Source: Candidatus Termititenax sp. (GTDB lineage Bacteria > Margulisbacteria > Riflemargulisbacteria > GWF2-35-9 > DYQY01). Taken from it: a DNA stretch of 64,000 bases. The stretch is from contig DYQY01000008.1 in the NCBI GenBank assembly GCA_020719045.1, forward strand, positions 1 to 64,000. Direction: 5' to 3'. Of the stretch, positions 17,655 through 25,064 are shown piece by piece. Every line of letters starts with the position of its first letter. Position 1 is the stretch's first letter. A program made the translations under genes and the position numbers. The notes under the pieces are model-generated. The model was not told the origin of the DNA. It searched no databases and worked only from the letters and a program-made list of their open reading frames with translations.

Positions 17655-18283
17655 ATACTAGTTCCTTTTTCCATAAAATTTATATAATAAAACAAATTCT
17701 CTATACTTAACTCTAAGTTAACGTTATTCACAAAAACGCCATCTATTTCCCTCAAATTAACTCTAGCAAAATTCAGGAAACCCTTAACGCCTAATTTAAC
17801 TAACTTATCATATACCTCTGCAGCAACATTGTCAGGCACTGAAATGATGGCAACCTTAATATTTTTACCTAACAAGAACTCTTCTAATTTATCCATACCA
17901 TATACTGGACAAGTTAATGAACCACTAACAGTTTCTGGACTTATATCAAAGCCAGCAATCATCTCAAAGGTTTCACTATGAAATCCTTTATAGTTAATCA
18001 GCGCTCTTCCAATATTTCCACAACCAACTACAATAATACTCTCCCCACTAGTTGGTCCAACAATATCAGTGATGTCTTCTAGTAATTCTTTTATCTGATA
18101 GCCTCCTCTTTTATTACCAGCTATCTTAAGTAACGAAAAGTCTTTCCTAACCTGAGAGGCAGTAACCCCAGCAGTGTCAGCAATATTGTCGGAAAAAACC
18201 TTTAAAACACCAAGGTTCTTTAACTTAAGCAATGCGTTCTTATACCTTAATAACCTTACAACCAACTCTTTATTAAAAGTCAT
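17651..18283 (-). CDS. rex: Redox-sensing transcriptional repressor Rex
   Basis: Rex (210 residues) represses fermentative and hydrogenase genes until NADH rises relative to NAD+. The N-terminal winged helix (residues about 8-75: VVRLLRYKNALLKL and TAGVTASQVRKDFSLL) is followed by a Rossmann domain with VVGCGNIGRALINY near 83-96 and a C-terminal domain-swap helix (LSIENLFYYINFMEK). GGAGG precedes ATG. It starts the leftward unit rex-DRTGG-CBS/ATPase-DRTGG-PHP and is divergent from the hydrogenase operon, an arrangement that strongly suggests that operon is its target. A 17-bp palindrome overlaps its own -35. Confidence 0.94.
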   Translation of the reverse strand: MTFNKELVVRLLRYKNALLKLKNLGVLKVFSDNIADTAGVTASQVRKDFSLLKIAGNKRGGYQIKELLEDITDIVGPTSGESIIVVGCGNIGRALINYKGFHSETFEMIAGFDISPETVSGSLTCPVYGMDKLEEFLLGKNIKVAIISVPDNVAAEVYDKLVKLGVKGFLNFARVNLREIDGVFVNNVNLELSIENLFYYINFMEKGTSI

Positions 18284-18300
18284 TAATATCCTCCAGTATC

Positions 18301-18329
18301 ATTATAATGTTCTTTATTGTAACAATAAA
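18301..18329 (-). promoter_or_regulatory. rex promoter with overlapping palindromic operator
   Basis: On the minus strand TATAAT (18306-18301) is the -10. The perfect 17-bp palindrome TTTATTGT-A-ACAATAAA (18313-18329) covers the -35 position. It is the best candidate for autoregulation by Rex, though its half-site order (TTGT inward) differs from the canonical TTGTGAA-N4-TTCACAA. Confidence 0.6.
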
Positions 18330-18403
18330 CAGTATATATTACAAATATTAAAGCACAGCGTTGCTCATAAAATTCATTTAGATAGTAGTTTTATCTTTTT
18401 TTA

Positions 18404-18433
18404 TTGCAGATAAATATAGCATAGTATTATAAT
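18404..18433 (+). promoter_or_regulatory. Hydrogenase operon promoter
   Basis: TTGCAG (18404-18409) and TATAAT (18428-18433) are 18 bp apart. The -10 lies within a 12-bp perfect palindrome GTATTATAATAC (18424-18435), which may be incidental. The leader to the first gene is about 27 bases. Confidence 0.7.
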
Positions 18434-18466
18434 ACACTTAAAATTATTGCAAAAGTGGAGGCGACA

Positions 18467-18934
18467 ATGTCAGAACAGATTAATTTCTCTCAAGAACTAA
18501 ATGATTATATAGCGGAATGGAAGGACAAACCTGGGAATCTAATAATGATTCTTCATAAGGTACAAGAAGAGTTTGGGTATGTGCCAAGAAAAGCAGCATT
18601 AAAACTAACAGAAATGATTGATGTTACCCTAGCAAAAATATATGGAGTAATAACTTTCTATCATTATTTCAAACTTGAAGAACCAGGAAAATATCAAATA
18701 CAAGTTTGCATGGGCACTGCTTGCTACTTAAAAGGCGGACAAGACATTATTGATGAACTTGAAACAAACTTCGGGATTCCAGTTAATGGCACATCTGAAG
18801 ATAGAAAGTTTTCATTAGAAGCACTAAGATGTGTTGGTTGTTGTGGTCTTGCCCCTGTTATGATTATTGATAAGCAAGTATACGGAAAACTTACCAAAGA
18901 GGAAATTCCAGGGATTTTAAAGAAGTATCAATAA
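18467..18934 (+). CDS. NuoE-like [2Fe-2S] subunit of NAD-linked [FeFe] hydrogenase
   Basis: This 155-residue protein is homologous to the 24-kDa subunit of complex I (HymA/HydC type). It holds a thioredoxin-fold [2Fe-2S] cluster with cysteines in CMGTACYLKGG (near residue 84) and CVGCCGLAP (near 124). It passes electrons between the flavin subunit and the hydrogenase. The start at 18467 follows GGAGG by five bases; a GTG 12 bases upstream is in frame but overlaps that site. It is the first gene of a five-gene operon. Confidence 0.93.
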   Translation: MSEQINFSQELNDYIAEWKDKPGNLIMILHKVQEEFGYVPRKAALKLTEMIDVTLAKIYGVITFYHYFKLEEPGKYQIQVCMGTACYLKGGQDIIDELETNFGIPVNGTSEDRKFSLEALRCVGCCGLAPVMIIDKQVYGKLTKEEIPGILKKYQ

Positions 18935-18935
18935 A

Positions 18936-19466
18936 ATGCATTACACTGTTTGTGATTATATTTCAGATATTACTCAAAACTCCATAGAAGCTGGAGCAAG
19001 CGTTATTACTTTAGATATAAATGATAACAACAATATCTTTGAAGTAACTATTACAGATAATGGCAAGGGAATGGATGAGTCAACACTTAAAAAAGCTTTA
19101 AATCCATTTTACACAGATGAAGACAAAAAACATGATAGAGAAATTGGACTTGGTTTGCCATTTATTGTTCAAGCAATCCAGCAAGCACAAGGAGAAATAC
19201 TTATTAAATCTGAACCTAACATAGGAACAACTATTAAGTTTTCTTTTAATAAAAACAACATAGATACTCCACCTGTTGGTGATAAAGTAATAACTTATTT
19301 ATCGCTACTAAACTTTCCTGGCGAGTTCAATCTTGACATCCAAGAACATAACAATGACAAGGCTACATCATTTTCAAAGAAAGAAATCATTGAAGCAATC
19401 GGTGAAACAGATTCAGTTGAATCGCTAAGTCTAATAAAACAATATTTAATAGACAACATATTATAG
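18936..19466 (+). CDS. HATPase domain protein (anti-sigma/histidine kinase-like) in the hydrogenase operon
   Basis: A 176-residue GHKL ATPase without a sensor or dimerisation domain. The N-box is SDITQNSIEAGA near residue 9, the G1 box DNGKGMD near 46, and the G2-like EIGLGLPFIVQAIQQAQG near 71. The C-terminal third (about 115-176) matches nothing I know. It lies between the NuoE-like and 2Fe-2S genes, one base after the former, a position conserved in many anaerobe hydrogenase clusters. It may pair with the CBS-ATPase protein encoded across the rex promoter. A regulatory role is inferred. Confidence 0.82.
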   Translation: MHYTVCDYISDITQNSIEAGASVITLDINDNNNIFEVTITDNGKGMDESTLKKALNPFYTDEDKKHDREIGLGLPFIVQAIQQAQGEILIKSEPNIGTTIKFSFNKNNIDTPPVGDKVITYLSLLNFPGEFNLDIQEHNNDKATSFSKKEIIEAIGETDSVESLSLIKQYLIDNIL

Positions 19467-19475
19467 GAGGTAAAA

Positions 19476-19868
19476 ATGAGCAAACTTACACTAGATGACC
19501 TAAGAAAACTTCGAGAAGAGAAAACACAAGAATTTTCAAGAAGAAACAATGAGCAAGATAAGAGTTCAATTATCATCGGAATGGGGACATGTGGCATTGC
19601 TGCAGGCGCAAAAGAAACCTTAAACGCATTTATTGAAGCATTAGACACGAATGGACTAACCAATGTAAAGGTCAAACAAACCGGCTGTATGGGTTCATGT
19701 AATGTTGAACCAACAGTCGAAGTTGTTATCCCAGGGATGCCAACTGTTGTATATGGAAATGTAGATGGAACTGTAGCAAAAAAAATCGTATTAAAACATA
19801 TTATTGGTAAAGAACTGTTAGATGACCATATCCAGGACAAACCTGCTATGGACATTATTGAGAACTAA
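19476..19868 (+). CDS. Thioredoxin-like [2Fe-2S] ferredoxin
   Basis: A 130-residue protein. After a charged N-terminal helix (residues 1-28) it has the [2Fe-2S] thioredoxin-like fold: GMGTCGIAAGAKETLNAF near residues 31-48 and TGCMGSCNVEPTVEV near 68-82, supplying four cysteines. Such proteins are electron carriers or subunits in NAD-linked hydrogenases. GGAGG precedes the ATG. It is followed within 15 bases by the NuoF-like subunit, which has a similar domain fused at its N-terminus. Confidence 0.88.
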   Translation: MSKLTLDDLRKLREEKTQEFSRRNNEQDKSSIIIGMGTCGIAAGAKETLNAFIEALDTNGLTNVKVKQTGCMGSCNVEPTVEVVIPGMPTVVYGNVDGTVAKKIVLKHIIGKELLDDHIQDKPAMDIIEN

Positions 19869-19883
19869 AGAAAGGAATATAAA

Positions 19884-21671
19884 ATGGCATACAATACCTT
19901 CGTACTAATTTGTGGCGGAACAGCATGTGAATCTAGTAAATCAGATGAAATGTATAAACTCCTCCAAAAAGAAATATTTGATAACAACTTAAAAAATGAT
20001 GTTCAAGTAGTAAAAACTGGATGTTTTGGATTTTGTGAACAAGGTCCTATCATAAAGATTCTTCCAGATAACACCTTTTATGTAAAAGTAACTCCTGATG
20101 ATATTAAAGAAATTGTTCAAGAACACCTTGTAAAAGGAAGAACTGTTGAAAGACTTGAATATAAACCATCGGAAGATAAAGGAAGAGTAAAGATAGAAGA
20201 TATCGAATTTTACCAAAAACAATTTCGTATTGTTTTAAGAAACTGTGGCGTAATCGATCCAGAAAACATCAATGAATATATTGCAAGAGATGGATACTTA
20301 GCATTAGAAAAAGTTATTTTCCAAATGACTCCTGACGATATCATCAATGAACTAAAAATCTCTGGATTAAGAGGTCGTGGTGGAGCTGGATTCCCAACTT
20401 GGATGAAATGGAATCTTACAAAAAAAGAAAATGCTGACCAGAAATATGTTGTGTGTAACGCAGACGAAGGCGATCCTGGAGCATATATGGACAGAAGTAC
20501 TCTTGAGGGCGACCCACACTCCGTTCTTGAAGCTATGGCAATTTGCGGAAAAGCAATAGGCGCTAGTAGAGGATTTATCTATATCAGAGCTGAATACCCT
20601 CTTGCAATTACTAGACTTGAAATAGCTATTAAACAAGCTAAAGAGCTTGGTTTACTAGGCGACAATATCCTTGGATCAGACTTTAGCTTTGATATTGAAA
20701 TAAGACTTGGAGCTGGAGCTTTCGTGTGTGGAGAGGAAACTGCCCTACTTCGTTCTATTGAAGGTAGCAGAGGAATGCCAACACCAAGACCACCATTCCC
20801 TTCCGTCAAAGGACTATGGGAAAAACCAACTTGTATCAATAACGTTGAAACATGGGCCAATGTTCCAGTAATTATTAATAAAGGCGGAGCATGGTTTAGC
20901 AAAATTGGTACTGAAAACTCAAAAGGAACTAAAGTGTTTGCTTTAACTGGCAAAATCAATAACTCAGGATTAATTGAAGTTCCAATGGGAACTACTTTAA
21001 GAGAAATCATCTATGATATTGGTGGTGGCATTATAAACAACAAGAAGTTTAAAGCTGCTCAATCTGGTGGGCCATCTGGTGGAGTTATCCCTGAACAGTA
21101 TCTAGACACACCAATTGACTACAATAACCTTACCGCAATTGGTTCAATGATGGGTTCTGGCGGTCTAATTGTTATGGATGAAGATGACTGTATAGTCGAT
21201 GTAGTTAAGTTTTATTTACAGTTTACTGTAGATGAATCTTGCGGAAAATGTGCTCCTTGTAGAATTGGTGGAAAACAACTACTTTCTATACTGGATGATA
21301 TTTCTGCAGGTAACGCAACAGAACAAAGCATAAAGAACTTAAAAGCCATTTCAATAGCAATGAATAATGCCTCTTTATGTGGGCTTGGACAAACAGCAAG
21401 TAATCCTGTCATGTCTACCTTAAAATACTTTGAAGACGAATACCTAGAACACATTAATGGAAAGAAATGTAGCGCTGGAAAATGTAAATCGCTTATGACA
21501 TTTACGATAGTTGCTGATAAATGTATTGGTTGTACAGCATGTGCTAGAAAGTGCCCAGCTAATGCAATTATTGGAACAGTAAAACAAGTCCACGTAATTG
21601 ATCAATCAAAATGCATTAAATGTGGCGCTTGCGTAACTGCTTGTAAGTTTGACGCTGTCATTAAAGGATAA
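19884..21671 (+). CDS. NuoF-like flavin/NAD(H) subunit of [FeFe] hydrogenase
   Basis: This 595-residue HymB/HydB-type subunit oxidises or reduces NAD(H) through FMN. Domains in order: an N-terminal thioredoxin-like [2Fe-2S] domain (CGGTACE, then TGCFGFCEQGP), the NuoF core with GLRGRGGAGFPTWMKW near residue 161 and NADEGDPGAYMDR near 190, GAGAFVCGEETALL near 276, the 4Fe-4S site ESCGKCAPCRIG near 451, and two C-terminal 4Fe-4S motifs (CIGCTACARKCP, CIKCGACVTACK). With the NuoE-like and HydA subunits it may form an electron-bifurcating enzyme using ferredoxin and NADH together; whether it bifurcates cannot be decided here. Confidence 0.95.
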   Translation: MAYNTFVLICGGTACESSKSDEMYKLLQKEIFDNNLKNDVQVVKTGCFGFCEQGPIIKILPDNTFYVKVTPDDIKEIVQEHLVKGRTVERLEYKPSEDKGRVKIEDIEFYQKQFRIVLRNCGVIDPENINEYIARDGYLALEKVIFQMTPDDIINELKISGLRGRGGAGFPTWMKWNLTKKENADQKYVVCNADEGDPGAYMDRSTLEGDPHSVLEAMAICGKAIGASRGFIYIRAEYPLAITRLEIAIKQAKELGLLGDNILGSDFSFDIEIRLGAGAFVCGEETALLRSIEGSRGMPTPRPPFPSVKGLWEKPTCINNVETWANVPVIINKGGAWFSKIGTENSKGTKVFALTGKINNSGLIEVPMGTTLREIIYDIGGGIINNKKFKAAQSGGPSGGVIPEQYLDTPIDYNNLTAIGSMMGSGGLIVMDEDDCIVDVVKFYLQFTVDESCGKCAPCRIGGKQLLSILDDISAGNATEQSIKNLKAISIAMNNASLCGLGQTASNPVMSTLKYFEDEYLEHINGKKCSAGKCKSLMTFTIVADKCIGCTACARKCPANAIIGTVKQVHVIDQSKCIKCGACVTACKFDAVIKG

Positions 21672-21681
21672 GGAGAAACAA

Positions 21682-23439
21682 ATGACTGAAACAATGATAA
21701 AAATTAAAATAAATGAAACTGAACTAGAAGTACCAGCAGGAACTTCAATCCTTGATGCAGCAAAACAAGCAGGAATCAAAATACCTACACTTTGCTACCA
21801 TGAAGATTTACTTCCTACAGCATCTTGTGGTCTTTGCATTGTAAAGATTAAGGGTATGAACAAAAAAGTAAGAGCATGTGCTACTGCTGCAGAGAACGGT
21901 CAAGAAATAATCACACACGACTCTGAACTATACAATATTCGTAAAATTGTTCTTGAACTTATTCTTTCTAACCATCCTAACGAATGCTTAACCTGTCAAA
22001 GGAATGGTAACTGCGAATTACAAACACTTGCTAAAGAATTTGGAATAAGAGAACAAGTTTTCAAGCCTCAACTAAAACCAAAAAATATTGATAAATCAAC
22101 CACGTCATTAATACTTGATAGACAGAAATGTATATCCTGTGGAAGATGTGTACAAGTATGCCAAAATGTTCAAGATGTTTGGGCGTTAGAGTTTATCGGC
22201 AGAGGATTTAATACAAATATAGCACCTGCTGGAGACCTAGAGCTTAATGAAAGTCCTTGTGTTAAATGTGGCCAATGTAGTGCCCACTGCCCTGTTGGTG
22301 CAATAGTTGAAAAAGATGAAGTTGATAAGGTTTGGGAAGGTCTAAACGATACAACAAAGCATGCTGTTGTCCAATTTGCTCCTGCAGTTAGAGTAGCTTT
22401 TGGTGAAGGATTCAAGCTTGAATCGGGAGAAATAGTAACAAATAAAATCTACTCACTGTTGAAGAAGTTTGGGTTCAAAGCTGTATTTGATACTAACTTC
22501 TCTGCTGACTTAACTATTATGGAAGAAGGATCAGAGTTTGTAGATAAGTTTCTTAATAACCCTGCAAGCCTTCCATTAATAACATCTTGCTGTCCAGGCT
22601 GGGTAGATTATTTAGAAAAATACTATCCATGCTGTATTGAACATTTTTCTACTGCAAAATCACCTCAACAAATGCTTAGTGCACTTGCAAAAACATACTA
22701 CGCTGAAAAAAATGGAATAGACCCTAAAGATATCTTCATGGTTTCAGTAATGCCATGTACCGCAAAGAAGTATGAGATATCCAGAGATGAAAACATGTCT
22801 GCAAGTGGCATTCAGGACACTGATGTAGTTATTACAACTAGAGAACTTGTTAGAATGACCAAGTCTTCTGGCATTATTTTTGACGCATTACCAGAAGGAA
22901 AAGCTGACAGTATTCTTGGTGAATACACTGGTGCTGGAACTATTTTTGGTGTTACTGGTGGGGTTATGGAAGCAGCTATTAGATCCGCTTATTATCTAAT
23001 TACCAAAGAAGAACTTTCTGACATCAATATTACCCCAGTAAGAGGTCTAAAAGGCGTTAAAGAAGCAGAGATAGACATAAAAGGTACAAAAGTAAGAGTT
23101 GCTGTTGCTCACGGACTTAGTAACGTTAAAAAAGTAATGAACAAGATTAAAGAAGCTAAAGCAAAAGGTGAAGAGACTCCATGGCACTTTATTGAAGTAA
23201 TGGCTTGCGTTGGAGGTTGTGTTGGTGGCGGAGGACAACCTTATGGTGTAACAAACACAATAAGAAACAAAAGAACAGAAGGCATCTATACTGACGATAA
23301 ACAGTCTAAGGCTAGATGTTCACATCACAACCCGATGGTTCAAAAAGTATATGAAGAATACTTGGATCACCCAAATAGCCATAAGGCTCATGACCTACTC
23401 CATACTTCTTATACACATAGACCTGTTTACTTAAAGTAA
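21682..23439 (+). CDS. hydA: [FeFe] hydrogenase catalytic subunit
   Basis: The 585-residue subunit reduces protons to H2. From the N-terminus: a [2Fe-2S] domain (CYHEDLLPTASCGLC), a His/Cys 4Fe-4S site (HPNECLTCQRNGNC), two ferredoxin 4Fe-4S motifs (CISCGRCVQVCQ, CVKCGQCSAHCP), then the H-cluster domain. There L1 is TSCCPGW (residues 301-307), L2 MPCTAKK (near 357) and L3 ACVGGCVGGGGQP (near 509), so all H-cluster cysteines are present. The small-subunit-like C-terminus is fused. ATG at 21682 follows AGGAG. The maturases HydE, HydF and HydG are not in the window. It is the last gene of the operon and ends at a strong hairpin. Confidence 0.97.
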   Translation: MTETMIKIKINETELEVPAGTSILDAAKQAGIKIPTLCYHEDLLPTASCGLCIVKIKGMNKKVRACATAAENGQEIITHDSELYNIRKIVLELILSNHPNECLTCQRNGNCELQTLAKEFGIREQVFKPQLKPKNIDKSTTSLILDRQKCISCGRCVQVCQNVQDVWALEFIGRGFNTNIAPAGDLELNESPCVKCGQCSAHCPVGAIVEKDEVDKVWEGLNDTTKHAVVQFAPAVRVAFGEGFKLESGEIVTNKIYSLLKKFGFKAVFDTNFSADLTIMEEGSEFVDKFLNNPASLPLITSCCPGWVDYLEKYYPCCIEHFSTAKSPQQMLSALAKTYYAEKNGIDPKDIFMVSVMPCTAKKYEISRDENMSASGIQDTDVVITTRELVRMTKSSGIIFDALPEGKADSILGEYTGAGTIFGVTGGVMEAAIRSAYYLITKEELSDINITPVRGLKGVKEAEIDIKGTKVRVAVAHGLSNVKKVMNKIKEAKAKGEETPWHFIEVMACVGGCVGGGGQPYGVTNTIRNKRTEGIYTDDKQSKARCSHHNPMVQKVYEEYLDHPNSHKAHDLLHTSYTHRPVYLK

Positions 23440-23446
23440 CTTTCTT

Positions 23447-23477
23447 AATAAATCCCAGACTAGTTCTGGGATTTATT
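23447..23477 (+). terminator. Terminator of the hydrogenase operon
   Basis: AATAAATCCCAGA (23447-23459) and TCTGGGATTTATT (23465-23477) form a 13-bp perfect stem with a 5-base loop, eight bases after the hydA stop. Confidence 0.85.
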
Positions 23478-23487
23478 GTATCTATAT

Positions 23488-23505
23488 GTTACTATCTACA
23501 GTAAC
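23488..23505 (+). promoter_or_regulatory. Palindromic operator before trpR
   Basis: GTTACT-ATCTAC-AGTAAC is an 18-bp inverted repeat with perfect 6-bp arms, ending just before the ribosome binding site of the TrpR-like gene. Its size and position fit autoregulation by a dimeric TrpR. Confidence 0.55.
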
Positions 23506-23518
23506 TAGGAGCAATGTT

Positions 23519-23782
23519 ATGACAAATACCTATAATGAGCTATTAAACACTTTCACATCAATTACTGACAAAAATGAAATGAAGAAGTTTCTAGAAGAGA
23601 TACTAACGGACAAAGAGCGAAACTCACTTACTCTAAGGTGGCAACTAATGAAAGACTTAAACTCAGGCAAAAGCCAACGAGAAATCGCTAATGATTACCA
23701 CATGAGCCTATGCAAAATCACAAGAGGATCAAAAATACTAAAATCAGAGAATTCTATCTGTAAAAAATATATCGAACTATAA
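23519..23782 (+). CDS. trpR: Trp repressor family protein
   Basis: An 87-residue protein aligning with TrpR over its helical core: EILTDKERNSLTLRWQLMKDL, then the helix-turn-helix GKSQREIANDYHMSLCKITRGSK and LKSE. The TRGS and LK positions that touch DNA and tryptophan in the E. coli protein are kept. ATG at 23519 follows AGGAG by seven bases; a TTG 33 bases upstream would overlap the operator. TrpR proper is known mainly from gammaproteobacteria and chlamydiae, so its presence here suggests transfer or an older spread; a YerC-type relative is the alternative. No trp genes are in the window. Confidence 0.8.
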   Translation: MTNTYNELLNTFTSITDKNEMKKFLEEILTDKERNSLTLRWQLMKDLNSGKSQREIANDYHMSLCKITRGSKILKSENSICKKYIEL

Positions 23783-23790
23783 CTTGTTTA

Positions 23791-23819
23791 TTGACTAAAC
23801 CCTTGTTTTAAAATACTCT
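23791..23819 (+). promoter_or_regulatory. Promoter of the glycosyltransferase-phosphorylase operon
   Basis: TTGACT (23791-23796) and TACTCT (23814-23819) are 17 bp apart, giving a leader of about 35 bases with an AGGAG ribosome binding site. Confidence 0.55.
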
Positions 23820-23860
23820 ATACGAAGAAAATCTTACTCACAATTTTAGGAGCTATTATT

Positions 23861-25027
23861 TTGGTTATCAATAAAAATACTCAGAAAAATTTCGAACCTA
23901 CAATTTCTATAATCATTCCTGTGAAAAATGCGGAAAGAACACTAAAGACAACGTTTGAATACATGAACAACATTGATTACCCAAAAGATAAAATGGAGCT
24001 TATTATGGCTGACGGAGACTCAACCGATTCCACCATTGAAATAATAAGAAACTTTCAAAAACAAAACAAATGGGTAAAATTTGTTCAAGTTAAAAACTGC
24101 AAATCTGCTGGTCATGCAAGAAACGCTGCTATTCAAGAAGTAAAAAATGACTATGTTTTGTTTACTAATGGCGATTGTGCTCCTAATGCTGACTGGGTAT
24201 ACGAACTTATTAGACCATTTAAAAATGATGAAGTAGGTGGAGTTGGAGGAGAAATTCTAACCTTAAAAGTTGAGTCTGACAACTGGACAGAATCATATTG
24301 TGAGCAAACATTCTTTTTAAGTCCTAGAGAACGATGTGGAATCCAAAGATCTGGACTTATGCCGACAATTACCAAAGGATATGCTCATGAAGTTAATGGT
24401 GGCGATAATTGTCCATTCTTTGCAACAGCAAATTTTGCTGTCAGCACAGAGGCAATCAAAAAAATTGGTGGTAAATTCTGGGAACAACCAACTGGTGAAG
24501 ACGTGGATTTTTCTCTCAGAATAATGGAAGTAGGCTATAAGCTATATTTTGCAAAAGAAGCAGTTGTTAAGCACATGCACAGGGGCAGCCTAGAACAATT
24601 CAAAAAACAATTCTACGGATATGGGTACGGACATCCTCTACTTATTAACAAGCATGCTAAACAAAAAGGATTAGAAATTTACATCCAATATGGAAAATTT
24701 AAATTTATGGTACCTTTCCCTAAAAAAGGCATTATTCATATTGGAAACTTTCACCTAATGAGATTCTCTTTTACTATGACTATTCTTGCCTTAATACTAC
24801 AAATTATTTTCCCTGATAATGAGGGACTACCAATCATATCAAGCATTTCTATTAGTTCACTCATTTTCTTTTCTATACTTTACTTTAACCCAATACTTAA
24901 GCTTAAACCGCTAAGCAAATTCTTCACTTTTGCAAAAATTAGATACGCATCAAACAAAGCTTTCTACCAAGGCGCAAAAGATGGACAAAAAGTTTTCAAT
25001 GTAATCTGCATTGAACCTAGCTGGTAA
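23861..25027 (+). CDS. Family 2 glycosyltransferase, membrane-anchored
   Basis: A 388-residue GT-A enzyme. The N-terminal catalytic domain has ISIIIPVKNAERTLKTTFEYM near residue 13, MADGDSTDSTIEI near 50 and a DXD-like FTNGDCAPNADW near 95. A conserved ED follows in QPTGEDVDFSLRIMEVGY near 214. C-terminal hydrophobic segments (about 295-345) probably anchor it to the inner membrane. TTG is used as start after AGGAG. It precedes a GH94 phosphorylase by 37 bases. The pairing suggests synthesis and turnover of a beta-glucan or a storage or osmoregulated oligosaccharide; the sugar is not determined. Confidence 0.85.
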   Translation: MVINKNTQKNFEPTISIIIPVKNAERTLKTTFEYMNNIDYPKDKMELIMADGDSTDSTIEIIRNFQKQNKWVKFVQVKNCKSAGHARNAAIQEVKNDYVLFTNGDCAPNADWVYELIRPFKNDEVGGVGGEILTLKVESDNWTESYCEQTFFLSPRERCGIQRSGLMPTITKGYAHEVNGGDNCPFFATANFAVSTEAIKKIGGKFWEQPTGEDVDFSLRIMEVGYKLYFAKEAVVKHMHRGSLEQFKKQFYGYGYGHPLLINKHAKQKGLEIYIQYGKFKFMVPFPKKGIIHIGNFHLMRFSFTMTILALILQIIFPDNEGLPIISSISISSLIFFSILYFNPILKLKPLSKFFTFAKIRYASNKAFYQGAKDGQKVFNVICIEPSW

Positions 25028-25064
25028 AAACACTGATAATATAAAAAACTATAAGGAGAAGCAA

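Noticed and set aside
18424-18435. GTATTATAATAC as a regulator site
   Set aside because: It coincides with the -10 box; a palindrome built on TATAAT in AT-rich DNA is likely incidental.
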